From the NCBI GenBank assembly GCA_015066805.1, contig SVNP01000009.1:16190-80189 (forward strand): a DNA stretch of 64,000 bases. Reading direction: 5' to 3'. Made by a program: the position numbers and the translations under genes. This DNA is from Ruminococcus sp. (GTDB taxonomy: Bacteria; Bacillota; Clostridia; Oscillospirales; Ruminococcaceae). The notes beneath the pieces were generated by a model. The model was not told where the DNA came from, did not search any database, and worked only from the letters and a program-made list of their open reading frames with translations. Shown piece after piece: positions 43,963 to 51,762 of this stretch (positions are counted from its first letter, which is position 1; the number at the start of each line of letters is the position of its first letter).

Positions 43963-45486
43963 ATGGCATACTTTATTGGTGTAGATATCGGTACCAGCGG
44001 TACCAAAACCGTTTTGTTCGACGAGCTGGGCAATGTGATCACCTCTGCCACCGTGGAATACCCCATGTATCAGCCGCAAAACGGTTATGCGGAGCAGATG
44101 CCTCAGGATTGGGACAACGCTGTGATGCAGACGCTTGCTGCTGTGATGAAGGACAGCGGCGTGGATAAGGATGATGTCAAGGGCATCGGTCTTTCGGGCC
44201 AGATGCACGGCCTTGTGATGCTGGATGAAAACAACGCAGTCATCCGCCCCTCTATTATCTGGTGCGATCAGCGCACCGCTGCCGAGTGTGAGGAGATCAC
44301 CCAAAAGGTAGGCGCAGAGCGTCTGATCGAGATCACCGCAAACCCCGCACTCACCGGCTTTACCGCCTCCAAAATTCTCTGGGTGCGGAACCATGAGCCT
44401 GAAAATTACGAAAAATGCCGGCATATTCTTTTGCCGAAGGATTATATCCGCTTCCGCCTGACCGGCGAATACGCCACCGAGGTTTCCGATGCCTCCGGTA
44501 TGCAGCTTCTGGATATCCCCAACCGCTGCTGGTCGGATGAAGTGCTGGAGAAGCTGAACATCGACAAAGCCCTGCTGGGCAAGGTCTACGAAAGCCCCGA
44601 GATCACCGGCTATGTGACAGCGGAAGTGGCTGCACGCACCGGCCTGAAGGAGGGGACCCCCGTGGTGGGCGGCGCAGGCGATAACGCTGCTGCAGCCATC
44701 GGTACGGGCGTTGCCGAGGACGGCAAGGCATTCACCACCATCGGTACCAGCGGCGTGGTGTTTGCCCACAGCTCCAAGATTTCCATTGACCCCAAGGGCA
44801 GAGTCCATACCTTCTGCTGCGCCGTTCCCGGCTGCTGGCATGTAATGGGCGTGACCCAGGGTGCGGGACTGAGCCTGAAGTGGTTCCGCGATAATTTCTG
44901 CGATGCGGAAAAGCAGACCGCAAAATCCATGGGTGTGGATGAATACTATCTGATGGATAAAGAGGCGGAGCAATCTCCCATTGGTGCCAACCGCCTGCTG
45001 TATCTGCCCTATCTCATGGGTGAGCGTACACCCCATCTGGATGCCAATGCCAGAGGCGTGTTCTTCGGTCTTTCTGCTATGCATCAGAAGCGGGATATGC
45101 TCCGTGCAGTCATGGAGGGCGTGACCTATTCGCTCCGGGATTGTCTGGAGGTCTTCCGTGAAATGCAGATCACCGTGGATGATATGATGGCCTGCGGCGG
45201 CGGCGGTTCTTCCCCCTTGTGGAGACAGATGCTTGCCGATCTGTACGGCTGTCCCATCCAGACCCTTGCCTCCAAAGAAGGCCCCGCATTGGGTGTGGCC
45301 ATTCTTGCCATGGTGGGCACAGGGTACTATTCTACTGTTGCTGACGCCTGCAAGGCGATCATCAAAACCAACCAAACCTGCAACCCCAATGAGGCGGCTA
45401 TGGCTGTGTATGAACAATACTATCAGCTCTACCGCCGGATCTACCCCGCCCTGCAGACAGAGTTTACGGCACTTGCCGCACTCTGA
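43963..45486 (+). CDS. xylB: Xylulokinase
   Basis: A 507-residue FGGY-family kinase phosphorylating D-xylulose to xylulose 5-phosphate. Landmarks: FIGVDIGTSGTKTVLFDELG (as GVDIGTSGTKTVLFD), GIGLSGQMHGLVMLD, IIWCDQRT, GGAGDNAAAAIGTG, MGERTPHLDANARGVFFGLS (as ERTPHLDANARGVFFGL), ACGGGGSSPLWRQMLADLYG (as CGGGGSSPLWRQMLAD) and KEGPALGVAILA. AAAAGGAG precedes ATG 43963. With xylA it feeds xylose into the pentose phosphate pathway. Confidence 0.97.
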   Translation: MAYFIGVDIGTSGTKTVLFDELGNVITSATVEYPMYQPQNGYAEQMPQDWDNAVMQTLAAVMKDSGVDKDDVKGIGLSGQMHGLVMLDENNAVIRPSIIWCDQRTAAECEEITQKVGAERLIEITANPALTGFTASKILWVRNHEPENYEKCRHILLPKDYIRFRLTGEYATEVSDASGMQLLDIPNRCWSDEVLEKLNIDKALLGKVYESPEITGYVTAEVAARTGLKEGTPVVGGAGDNAAAAIGTGVAEDGKAFTTIGTSGVVFAHSSKISIDPKGRVHTFCCAVPGCWHVMGVTQGAGLSLKWFRDNFCDAEKQTAKSMGVDEYYLMDKEAEQSPIGANRLLYLPYLMGERTPHLDANARGVFFGLSAMHQKRDMLRAVMEGVTYSLRDCLEVFREMQITVDDMMACGGGGSSPLWRQMLADLYGCPIQTLASKEGPALGVAILAMVGTGYYSTVADACKAIIKTNQTCNPNEAAMAVYEQYYQLYRRIYPALQTEFTALAAL

Positions 45487-45584
45487 GCCGCAGAGAAATC
45501 CCGTCCACCGTATCATCAACATTCAGAAAGGAGTGCCTGTCGGTTCCCTGTTTTTCTGCGGAGCCCGACAGCAACAACATCACC

Positions 45585-46523
45585 ATGGAAACTTTCAACG
45601 GCTGGCTGATCGTTAACAGCTACTACAACCCCGCAAAATTCCGTTCGCTCTACAAGCTGCTGGCAGAATCTGCCGAGAAAGCAGAGCTGCGCTATTCTAT
45701 GTGGAGCTCCGATGCCCTGCCTACCATCATCGGCAGCAAGGCCAGAGAACCTCGCCCCGATTTTGTTATCTTCTGGGATAAGGACGTGATGCTTGCCCGT
45801 GCGCTGGAGATTGCAGGTCTGCGGCTGTTTAACGGCGCAGATGCCATTGCCGCTGCGGATGATAAGGTGAAGACCGCATTGCTGCTTGCCGAAAAAGGCA
45901 TTCCCACACCCGATACCATTCCTGCACCCATCGTGTTTCCCGGCTGCAACCGCAACGGTGCCGCTGCTGAGCAGGCCGGTAAAATGCTGGGCTGGCCTAT
46001 GATCATCAAGGAGAATAACGGCAGCTTCGGTCAGCAGGTGTATCTGGTGCATAATCTGGCAGAGGCCACCAAGGTGCTGGCTCGCATCGGCGAGAAGAAC
46101 TGCCTGTTCCAGCGGTTTATTGAGCCCAGCCGCGGTAAGGATCTCCGTGTGACAGTGGTTGGCGGCAAGGTTGTCTGCGCTATGGAGCGTCATGCTGCCA
46201 ACGGCGAATTCCGTTCCAATATCTCCAATGGCGGTACCGCCAGCGCAAGAGCCATTACTCCGTTGGAGGAAAAGCTTGCTCTGGATGCAACCGCTGCACT
46301 GGGTCTGGATTTTGCAGGCGTGGATATTCTCATGGGCCGCACCGAGGAGGAGCGTTATGTCTGTGAGGTCAACTCCAATCCCCAGCTTCAGAGCACCATT
46401 GACTGCTGCGGCGTAAATCCTGCTCTGGATATTATGTGGCATATCCGTTCCGAGGTGAAAAAGCTGAAGAACAATGCTGCCGCTGCAACGGTTGTACCCT
46501 CTGATTTTGAGGGAGTGCTGTGA
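45585..46523 (+). CDS. RimK-like ATP-grasp ligase, first of a tandem pair
   Basis: A 312-residue ATP-grasp enzyme, expected to form an acyl-phosphate and join it to an amine. The fold shows in DKVKTALLLAEKGIPTPDT (about 90), MIIKENNGSFGQQVYLV, LFQRFIEPSRGKDLRVTVVG (as FIEPSRGKDLRVTVVG), the RimK-type AMERHAANGEFRSNISNGG, DFAGVDILMG and the metal-binding CEVNSNPQ near 268. It lacks an N-terminal domain of known specificity. The only strong ribosome site (AAAGGAG) is more than 50 bases upstream of ATG 45585, with a hairpin between. It overlaps the second ligase gene by four bases. Substrate unknown. Confidence 0.8.
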   Translation: METFNGWLIVNSYYNPAKFRSLYKLLAESAEKAELRYSMWSSDALPTIIGSKAREPRPDFVIFWDKDVMLARALEIAGLRLFNGADAIAAADDKVKTALLLAEKGIPTPDTIPAPIVFPGCNRNGAAAEQAGKMLGWPMIIKENNGSFGQQVYLVHNLAEATKVLARIGEKNCLFQRFIEPSRGKDLRVTVVGGKVVCAMERHAANGEFRSNISNGGTASARAITPLEEKLALDATAALGLDFAGVDILMGRTEEERYVCEVNSNPQLQSTIDCCGVNPALDIMWHIRSEVKKLKNNAAAATVVPSDFEGVL

Positions 46524-47329
46524 GAGGTCTGCTGATTTATCAGCCGGAGGACTTGGTGCGTAACCAATGGTTCGCACAGGAGCTTTGTAAAGAATCTGCA
46601 CAATATGGCTTGGAGCTGCTGACGGTCACCACCGGGCAGCTCCTGCCTGCTTTTGTACCGGATGTGGTGGTCAATCGCAGTCGTGACAGTGCCATCTCCC
46701 GCCATTATGAGACAATGGGTGTGCGCTGCTGCAACAATGCCGCCGTAACAGAGATCACCAATGACAAATGGCTGACCCATCAGTTTTTGCAGCAGCATGG
46801 TCTGCCCGTGGCAGAAACCTGCTTGCATACCCAAAGCACACCGCCGCCCCCTGTGTATCCCGTGATCTGCAAGCCTGTGGATGGTCACGGCGGTGCAGGA
46901 GTACGGCTTGTGGATTCGCCGGATGCCTACCTGCGCTGCAAGGAAGATCTGCCGCAGCGTTTTTTGGTGCAGCAGCCTATGGTGTTCGGCTGGGATATGC
47001 GGATCTATATGTTGGGCGGAACCGTCTATGCCGCCATGCTCCGTACCTCGCAAACCGATTTCCGCAGCAATTTCAGTCTGGGAGGTGCAGCAGAGCCCGT
47101 TTTGCTTTCCGCCGAAGCACAGCAGCTTGCAGAACAAACCGCCGCACTTTTTTCCGCCGATTTTGTGGGCATTGATCTGCTGCGGCACCCACAGGGGGGC
47201 TATGTCATCGGTGAGATCGAAGATGCTGTAGGCTGTCGTATGCTATATCAATATACGGAGCTTCAGCCGGTGCGGGATCTGGCAGCGTACCTTGCAAAAA
47301 AAACTGATACATTGCATGGTGTGCCATAA
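46520..47329 (+). CDS. ATP-grasp ligase, second of the tandem pair
   Basis: A 269-residue ATP-grasp enzyme starting at GTG 46520, which overlaps the stop codon of the first ligase (GTGA), with GAGGGAG just upstream. Motifs: TNDKWLTHQFLQQHGLPVAET (as NDKWLTHQFLQQHGLPV), VICKPVDGHGGAGVRLVD, FGWDMRIYMLGG, RTSQTDFRSNFSLGG, ADFVGIDLLRHP and GEIEDAVGCRMLY in the metal position, where the usual EVN is EIE. It is only about 25 percent alike to the first by eye. Two such ligases side by side imply a heteromeric or two-step condensation; the product is unknown. Confidence 0.8.
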   Translation: MRGLLIYQPEDLVRNQWFAQELCKESAQYGLELLTVTTGQLLPAFVPDVVVNRSRDSAISRHYETMGVRCCNNAAVTEITNDKWLTHQFLQQHGLPVAETCLHTQSTPPPPVYPVICKPVDGHGGAGVRLVDSPDAYLRCKEDLPQRFLVQQPMVFGWDMRIYMLGGTVYAAMLRTSQTDFRSNFSLGGAAEPVLLSAEAQQLAEQTAALFSADFVGIDLLRHPQGGYVIGEIEDAVGCRMLYQYTELQPVRDLAAYLAKKTDTLHGVP

Positions 47330-47344
47330 CATATTCTATGAATT

Positions 47345-47389
47345 CAAGAGGAAATGCCCCATTTTACGGCGTTTCCTCTTGCTTTTTTT
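47345..47389 (+). terminator. Terminator after the ATP-grasp pair
   Basis: AAGAGGAAA and TTTCCTCTT form a 9-bp perfect stem with a 17-base loop, followed by GC and T7. Confidence 0.8.
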
Positions 47390-47407
47390 GGTGGGATAGG
47401 CTATAAT
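47379..47407 (+). promoter_or_regulatory. Promoter of the CotH lipoprotein gene
   Basis: TTGCTT at 47379-47384 and TATAAT at 47402-47407, 17-base spacer. The -35 lies inside the tail of the preceding terminator. Confidence 0.7.
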
Positions 47408-47442
47408 GAAATTGTATTTTTTGTTTGTTTTGGGAGGATACC

Positions 47443-49146
47443 ATGCAAAAACGCATTCTCGCATTGCTGCTTGCAGCAACCCTGACCTGCGGCGGTCTGA
47501 CCGCCTGTAACGGCAGCAGCTCTCAGGGGGAGCTGAGCCAAGTAGAATCCGTCATCCACTATACCCCCATGGAGGCCATGTCCTTTGCCAAGGGTATGGT
47601 GAAGGTCACCACAGAAAACTTCCTTACCGCCCCCACGGAGCTGACCCTTTCCGCCCCCGAAGGCGCAAGGATATACTACACGCTGGATGGCAGTGAGCCG
47701 GATGAATCCGCCGTCCTTTATGAGGCACCTATCCCCATGAAGGGCGAGATCAGCAACTTCCCCACCTCGCTGGTGCTGCGTGCCAAGGCGTATTTCGCCG
47801 ACGGCTCTGTTTCCGATGTGGGCACCCGCACCTTCTTCTGCGCCATGGATGTGAACACACGCTATAAGCATGTGATCTTCTCCATTACAGGCGATCCTGC
47901 CGAGCTGTATGAAAAGCCCGACGGCATTATGTACGGCGATAACGTAGAGCTGCGCGGCAGAGAAAGCGAACGTGAGGTCTATGTGGAAGCTATCAATCAG
48001 GATGGCAGCCTTGTGTTTGAACAGGGCGCAGGCATCCGTATTTACGGTGCCGCTTCCCGTTTTTCCGCCCTGAAATCCTTTAAGCTGTTTGCCCGCAAGG
48101 AGTATGACGAGAATCACGGCCAGTTTGATCTGGATCTGTTTGGTACTGTGGGTGCTGATGGCGAAGTGATCCCCGAATATGACAAGCTGGTGCTTCGCAG
48201 CTATGGCAATGATTTCCAGTTTGGCTTTATCCGTGATGAGCTGAACCAGCGATTGGCAGCGCAGGCAGGCTACACCGATTGCGAAGCAGTGATCCCTGCG
48301 GTGGTCTATCTCAATGGTGCATATTACGGTCTGGTGTATCTCCATGAGTCCTACTGCGATGACCTGTTCAAGGATAAATACGGCAAGGGCGAGGGCAAGT
48401 TTGAGCTGCTGGAGGGCACCGACACCGAGATGAAGATGGAAGAGGATGACCCCGATGAGGCTACCATTGCATGGCAGTACAACGATCGTTATGACTATTT
48501 TGCCGCTGCCGATCTCACCGATGAGGCCGTGTATGCAGAGCTTTGCGCCTTTATGGATGTGGAGAATTATCTGCAGAATTTTGCCTTTAACATCTGCGTG
48601 AACAATCGTGACTGGCCCCAGAATAACTTCAAGTGCTACCGCTATTTTGCTGCTGAGGGCGAAGAATACACGCCCGGTACCCGTCTGGACGGCAGATGGC
48701 GTTATCTGCTCCATGATATGGATTTCAGTATGGGCCTGTATGAACAGGATGAAACACAAGCAAAATACAATAATATCAAGCGGATCCTTACCCCCGGCGA
48801 TGAACGCTATTCCCCTTTGTTTGCCCATCTGCTGGAAAGAGAAGACTGCCGCAGCTACTTCCGCAGCGAGATGGAACGGCTGATGAACGGCGTGCTTTCT
48901 GCTGAGAATATGCTGGCCACACTGGATGAAATGACTACAGAACGCTTCTTTGAAATGCGCTATTACTATGAGCATCTGGAGAACCTGAAAAAGACAGACG
49001 ATGATATCTGGACTTGGTATGATAATCTCAATGAGCAGACCAATATCATCCGCAGATTCATTCAACGCCGCAATGATTTTCTGAAAAATTATCTGGAGCA
49101 GGCTTTGGCTGCCTATGAAACCGAAACACCCGCAGATACGCCGTAA
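47443..49146 (+). CDS. CotH-type protein kinase lipoprotein
   Basis: A 567-residue surface protein. Start ATG 47443 has GGGAGG upstream. A lipoprotein signal peptide ends LTAC (Cys about 22). Residues about 45-130 form a chitobiase/FN3-like beta domain (GARIYYTLDGSEPDESAVLY, as IYYTLDGSEPDES). The CotH kinase domain (about 145-530) shows FKLFARKEY, LRSYGNDFQFGFIRDELNQRL (as NDFQFGFIRDELNQ), VYLNGAYYGLVYLHE and the metal-binding DMDFSMG near 425. CotH kinases phosphorylate spore-coat proteins in Bacillus, but anchored ones in Ruminococcus probably act on the cell surface. Target unknown. Confidence 0.88.
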   Translation: MQKRILALLLAATLTCGGLTACNGSSSQGELSQVESVIHYTPMEAMSFAKGMVKVTTENFLTAPTELTLSAPEGARIYYTLDGSEPDESAVLYEAPIPMKGEISNFPTSLVLRAKAYFADGSVSDVGTRTFFCAMDVNTRYKHVIFSITGDPAELYEKPDGIMYGDNVELRGRESEREVYVEAINQDGSLVFEQGAGIRIYGAASRFSALKSFKLFARKEYDENHGQFDLDLFGTVGADGEVIPEYDKLVLRSYGNDFQFGFIRDELNQRLAAQAGYTDCEAVIPAVVYLNGAYYGLVYLHESYCDDLFKDKYGKGEGKFELLEGTDTEMKMEEDDPDEATIAWQYNDRYDYFAAADLTDEAVYAELCAFMDVENYLQNFAFNICVNNRDWPQNNFKCYRYFAAEGEEYTPGTRLDGRWRYLLHDMDFSMGLYEQDETQAKYNNIKRILTPGDERYSPLFAHLLEREDCRSYFRSEMERLMNGVLSAENMLATLDEMTTERFFEMRYYYEHLENLKKTDDDIWTWYDNLNEQTNIIRRFIQRRNDFLKNYLEQALAAYETETPADTP

Positions 49147-49173
49147 AGTTCATTGGGTTTTCACAAAATTCCG

Positions 49174-49202
49174 TTGACTTTATCGGCAAAATATGGTATA
49201 AT
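49174..49202 (+). promoter_or_regulatory. Promoter of the fucO-like gene
   Basis: TTGACT at 49174-49179 and TATAAT at 49197-49202, 17-base spacer. Confidence 0.85.
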
Positions 49203-49238
49203 ATTCTTATTCTGATAGAAAGGAAGTGTCACATCATT

Positions 49239-50387
49239 ATGGCACAGAGAATCGTACTCAACGGAACCTCCTACCACGGCGCAGGGGCTATTGCAGAGCT
49301 GATCACCGAAATCAAGGACAGAGCCTTTACCAAGGCGTTTGTCTGCTCTGACCCCGACCTGATCCGCTTTGGCGTGACCGCTAAGGTGACCGATCTGCTG
49401 GATGCAAACGGTCTGCCCTATGCAGTTTATTCCGAGATCAAGCCCAATCCCACCATCAAAAATGTGCAGGATGGCGTGGCTGCATTCCGTACCTCCGGTG
49501 CGGATTACATCATCGCCGTAGGCGGCGGCTCCTCTATGGATACCGCAAAGGCCATCGGCATTATTATCACCAACCCCGAGTTTGAGGATGTCCGCAGTCT
49601 GGAGGGCGTTGCTCCCACCAAGAAGCCCTGCGTGCCCATTCTGGCAGTGCCGACTACCGCAGGTACCGCCGCCGAGGTGACTATCAACTATGTCATCACC
49701 GACGAGGAAAAGAACCGCAAAATGGTCTGCGTGGATACCCATGATATCCCCGTAGCCGCCTTTATTGATCCCGATATGATGAGCACCATGCCCGCCGGCC
49801 TTACCGCCGCTACCGGTATGGATGCCCTGACCCATGCCATTGAAGGCTTTACCACCAAGGCAGCATGGGCTATGACCGATATGTTCCACCTGAAGGCCAT
49901 TGAGATCATTGCTGCATCTCTGCGTGGTGCTGTGGCCAATACTCCTGAGGGCCGTGAGGGTATGGCTCTGGGTCAGTATATTGCAGGTATGGGCTTCTCC
50001 AATGTAGGCCTGGGCATTGTGCATTCCATGGCACACCCTCTGGGTGCTGTGTATGATACGCCCCATGGTGTGGCAAATGCCATCATTCTGCCTACGGTAA
50101 TGGAGTACAACGCCGAGGCAACCGGTGATAAGTACAAGTACATCGCCGCAGCTATGGGCGTACAGGGTACCGAGAGCATGACCGTGGAGGAGTACCGCAA
50201 GGCTGCCATTGATGCGGTCAAGCAGCTTTCTGTGGATGTAGGTATTCCCGCTGACCTGAAGGCAATCGTTAAGGAAGAGGATATCCGCTTCCTGGCAGAA
50301 TCCGCTTATGCCGATGCCTGCCGTCCCGGTAACCCCAAGGATACCTCTGTGGAGGAGATCGAGCAGCTTTATCGCTCCCTGCTGTGA
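49239..50387 (+). CDS. fucO: Lactaldehyde reductase / iron-containing alcohol dehydrogenase
   Basis: A 382-residue group III alcohol dehydrogenase, most like FucO, which reduces lactaldehyde to 1,2-propanediol during fucose or rhamnose fermentation. Motifs: VGGGSSMDTAKAIGI (NAD-binding), VPTTAGTAAEVT, DPDMMSTMPAGLTAATGMDALTHAIEGF (as ATGMDALTHAIEGF) with the metal Asp and His, and GIVHSMAHPLGAVYDTPHGVANAI (as VHSMAHPLGA and DTPHGVANAI) with the remaining His ligands. GAAAGGAAG precedes ATG 49239. No fucose gene is adjacent, so another aldehyde is possible. Confidence 0.9.
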   Translation: MAQRIVLNGTSYHGAGAIAELITEIKDRAFTKAFVCSDPDLIRFGVTAKVTDLLDANGLPYAVYSEIKPNPTIKNVQDGVAAFRTSGADYIIAVGGGSSMDTAKAIGIIITNPEFEDVRSLEGVAPTKKPCVPILAVPTTAGTAAEVTINYVITDEEKNRKMVCVDTHDIPVAAFIDPDMMSTMPAGLTAATGMDALTHAIEGFTTKAAWAMTDMFHLKAIEIIAASLRGAVANTPEGREGMALGQYIAGMGFSNVGLGIVHSMAHPLGAVYDTPHGVANAIILPTVMEYNAEATGDKYKYIAAAMGVQGTESMTVEEYRKAAIDAVKQLSVDVGIPADLKAIVKEEDIRFLAESAYADACRPGNPKDTSVEEIEQLYRSLL

Positions 50388-50407
50388 TCGTTGATGCATC
50401 AGAAACA

Positions 50408-50445
50408 AAGCCTGAGAAGATCCTGTGATCTTCTCAGGCTTTTTG
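50408..50445 (+). terminator. Terminator between fucO-like gene and cotJC
   Basis: AAGCCTGAGAAGATC and GATCTTCTCAGGCTT form a perfect 15-bp stem with a CTGT loop and T5; the converging cotJ operon can use it too. Confidence 0.92.
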
Positions 50446-50452
50446 TTTTTGA

Positions 50453-51091
50453 TTACTTGTGATGATTCTGCTTCATGCAGCCGGTATCAAAGGAAGGGTT
50501 AAAGGCGTAGGGGTTATTGGGGTAGGGGGAGGATTTCGCAAGCTTATCCTGCAGCAGACGCATACCCTCACCAAATCGCTGATAGTGAACGATTTCCCGT
50601 TCCCGCAGGAAACGGATCACATCCCGTACATCGGGGTCATCTGCCAGCCGCAGAATGTTGTCATAGGTCTTGCGTGCTTTTTGTTCGGCACCCATATCCT
50701 CATGCAGATCGGCAATGACATCGCCGGTGGACTGGAAGGTTTCGGCAGAAAAAGGCACACCGCTGGCGGCAATGGGGTATACTCCCGCAGTATGATCTAC
50801 AAAATAGGGGGCAAAGCCCTGTGCCTCAAGCTGTTCGGGGGTCAGCCCCTTGGTAAGCTGATAAACCAGCGCAGAAACAATCTCCATATGGGAGAGTTCT
50901 TCGGTTCCGATGTCCGTCAGCAGTCCCGCCAGCTCCCGCAGGGGCATGGTGTAACGCTGATTCAGATACCGCATGGAAGCACCCAGCTCGCCATCGGGTC
51001 CGCCCAGCTGGGTAATGACCATTTTGGCAAGGCGTGCATTGGGCGTTTTGATTTTAACAGGGTATTGCAGGGTTTTCTGATATTGCCACAT
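50453..51091 (-). CDS. cotJC: Spore coat protein CotJC (manganese-catalase family)
   Basis: A 212-residue di-manganese catalase-like coat protein. Metal ligands fit the family: E in LTDIGTEELSHMEI (E and H at about 65-69), E in DMGAEQKARKTYDNI and EREIVHYQRFGE near 165. Typical CotJC beginning YQKTLQYPVKIKTPNA. It abuts the cotJB stop directly (TGAATG) and AAAAGGAGG lies in the end of cotJB. In Bacillus and Clostridia it is made in the mother cell under sigma-E and embedded in the coat. Confidence 0.93.
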   Translation of the reverse strand: MWQYQKTLQYPVKIKTPNARLAKMVITQLGGPDGELGASMRYLNQRYTMPLRELAGLLTDIGTEELSHMEIVSALVYQLTKGLTPEQLEAQGFAPYFVDHTAGVYPIAASGVPFSAETFQSTGDVIADLHEDMGAEQKARKTYDNILRLADDPDVRDVIRFLREREIVHYQRFGEGMRLLQDKLAKSSPYPNNPYAFNPSFDTGCMKQNHHK

Positions 51092-51385
51092 TCAGTTGTC
51101 CTCCTTTTCCCAGGGCCATGGGGTAGAGCTCCATGCCTGCCAGTCGGTTTTTTCGCAAAGCTGCTCCTGAAACTGAATGCCGAAGCGGTCATGGTAGACC
51201 TCCAAAGCCTGCTTCCACTTGGCAAGGGCATCCAGATAGCAGCGGTGTGCATTGGGGTCATCGGGGTGGGTATCCAGATACAAAGCCAGATCCCGCATGG
51301 TAAACTGTAACTGACGGATCCATTGTGCCAGCTCAGATCTTCCCATGGAGTCCAAACGCCGCATGGGCGAATCCTTCATTGCCAC
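51092..51385 (-). CDS. cotJB: Spore coat protein CotJB
   Basis: A 97-residue protein with the CotJB signature IRQLQFTMRDLALYLDTHPDDPNAHRCYL (as LQFTMRDLALYLDTHPDDP). I place the start at GTG 51385, eight bases after AAAGGAGG; ATG 51379 is also possible. It overlaps the end of cotJA by about 53 bases in another frame and is directly followed by cotJC. Confidence 0.85.
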   Translation of the reverse strand: MAMKDSPMRRLDSMGRSELAQWIRQLQFTMRDLALYLDTHPDDPNAHRCYLDALAKWKQALEVYHDRFGIQFQEQLCEKTDWQAWSSTPWPWEKEDN

Positions 51386-51608
51386 AGGCTGCACCTCCTT
51401 TCTCCTGTTGTGCATCGCAGCCGTTACAGCCATAGCCCATCAAAAAGGGTTTGACCAAAGAGGGGAACACCGTGCCGCATTCCAGTGCAGAGGCTTCATC
51501 CATGGGCTGTTCCCAGGGCTGGAAGGGGGTATAAGAGGAAGCCAGAAGGATCAGGGCAGGGAAAACCGGCATCTCGGCAGCATTGGCGGGGGAATCGTAG
51601 GTTTGCAT
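51333..51608 (-). CDS. cotJA: Spore coat protein CotJA
   Basis: A 91-residue protein whose core LLASSYTPFQPWEQPMDEAS...CGTVFPSLVKPF (about 21-55) is the CotJA motif. Its C-terminal 35 residues are Cys- and Gly-rich (GYGCNGCDAQQEKGGAACG), unusual for CotJA. AAAGGAG precedes ATG 51608. It opens cotJABC. Confidence 0.82.
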   Translation of the reverse strand: MQTYDSPANAAEMPVFPALILLASSYTPFQPWEQPMDEASALECGTVFPSLVKPFLMGYGCNGCDAQQEKGGAACGNEGFAHAAFGLHGKI

Positions 51609-51656
51609 GATGCTTTGCTCCTTTCGTAAAGATCACCGCACCGATGGTGCGTATTA

Positions 51657-51666
51657 CAGCATATGC
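51657..51666 (-). promoter_or_regulatory. Sigma-E/K-like -10 element upstream of cotJA
   Basis: GCATATGCTG on the minus strand, 49 bases upstream of the cotJA start; the same ten bases occur at the same distance upstream of the BclA-like gene (24256-24265). The CATATGCT part fits a sigma-E -10 at six of eight positions. No -35 is clear. Confidence 0.4.
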
Positions 51667-51706
51667 ACCTGCGACAGATTTCGACACAGATTTTTCTTTT
51701 GCAAAA

Positions 51707-51740
51707 CAAAACGCCCCCGATGGTTCACATCGGGGGCGTT
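51707..51740 (-). terminator. Terminator of the glgBCDA operon
   Basis: AACGCCCCCGATG and CATCGGGGGCGTT form a perfect 13-bp stem; on the minus strand TTGTTTTG follows. Confidence 0.9.
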
Positions 51741-51762
51741 GATACGGGTATTAGGTTTGGAA

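Noticed and set aside
45533..45616. A 27-codon leader peptide before the ATP-grasp gene
   Set aside because: The GTG sits directly on the ribosome site and the sequence has no feature of a leader or precursor peptide.
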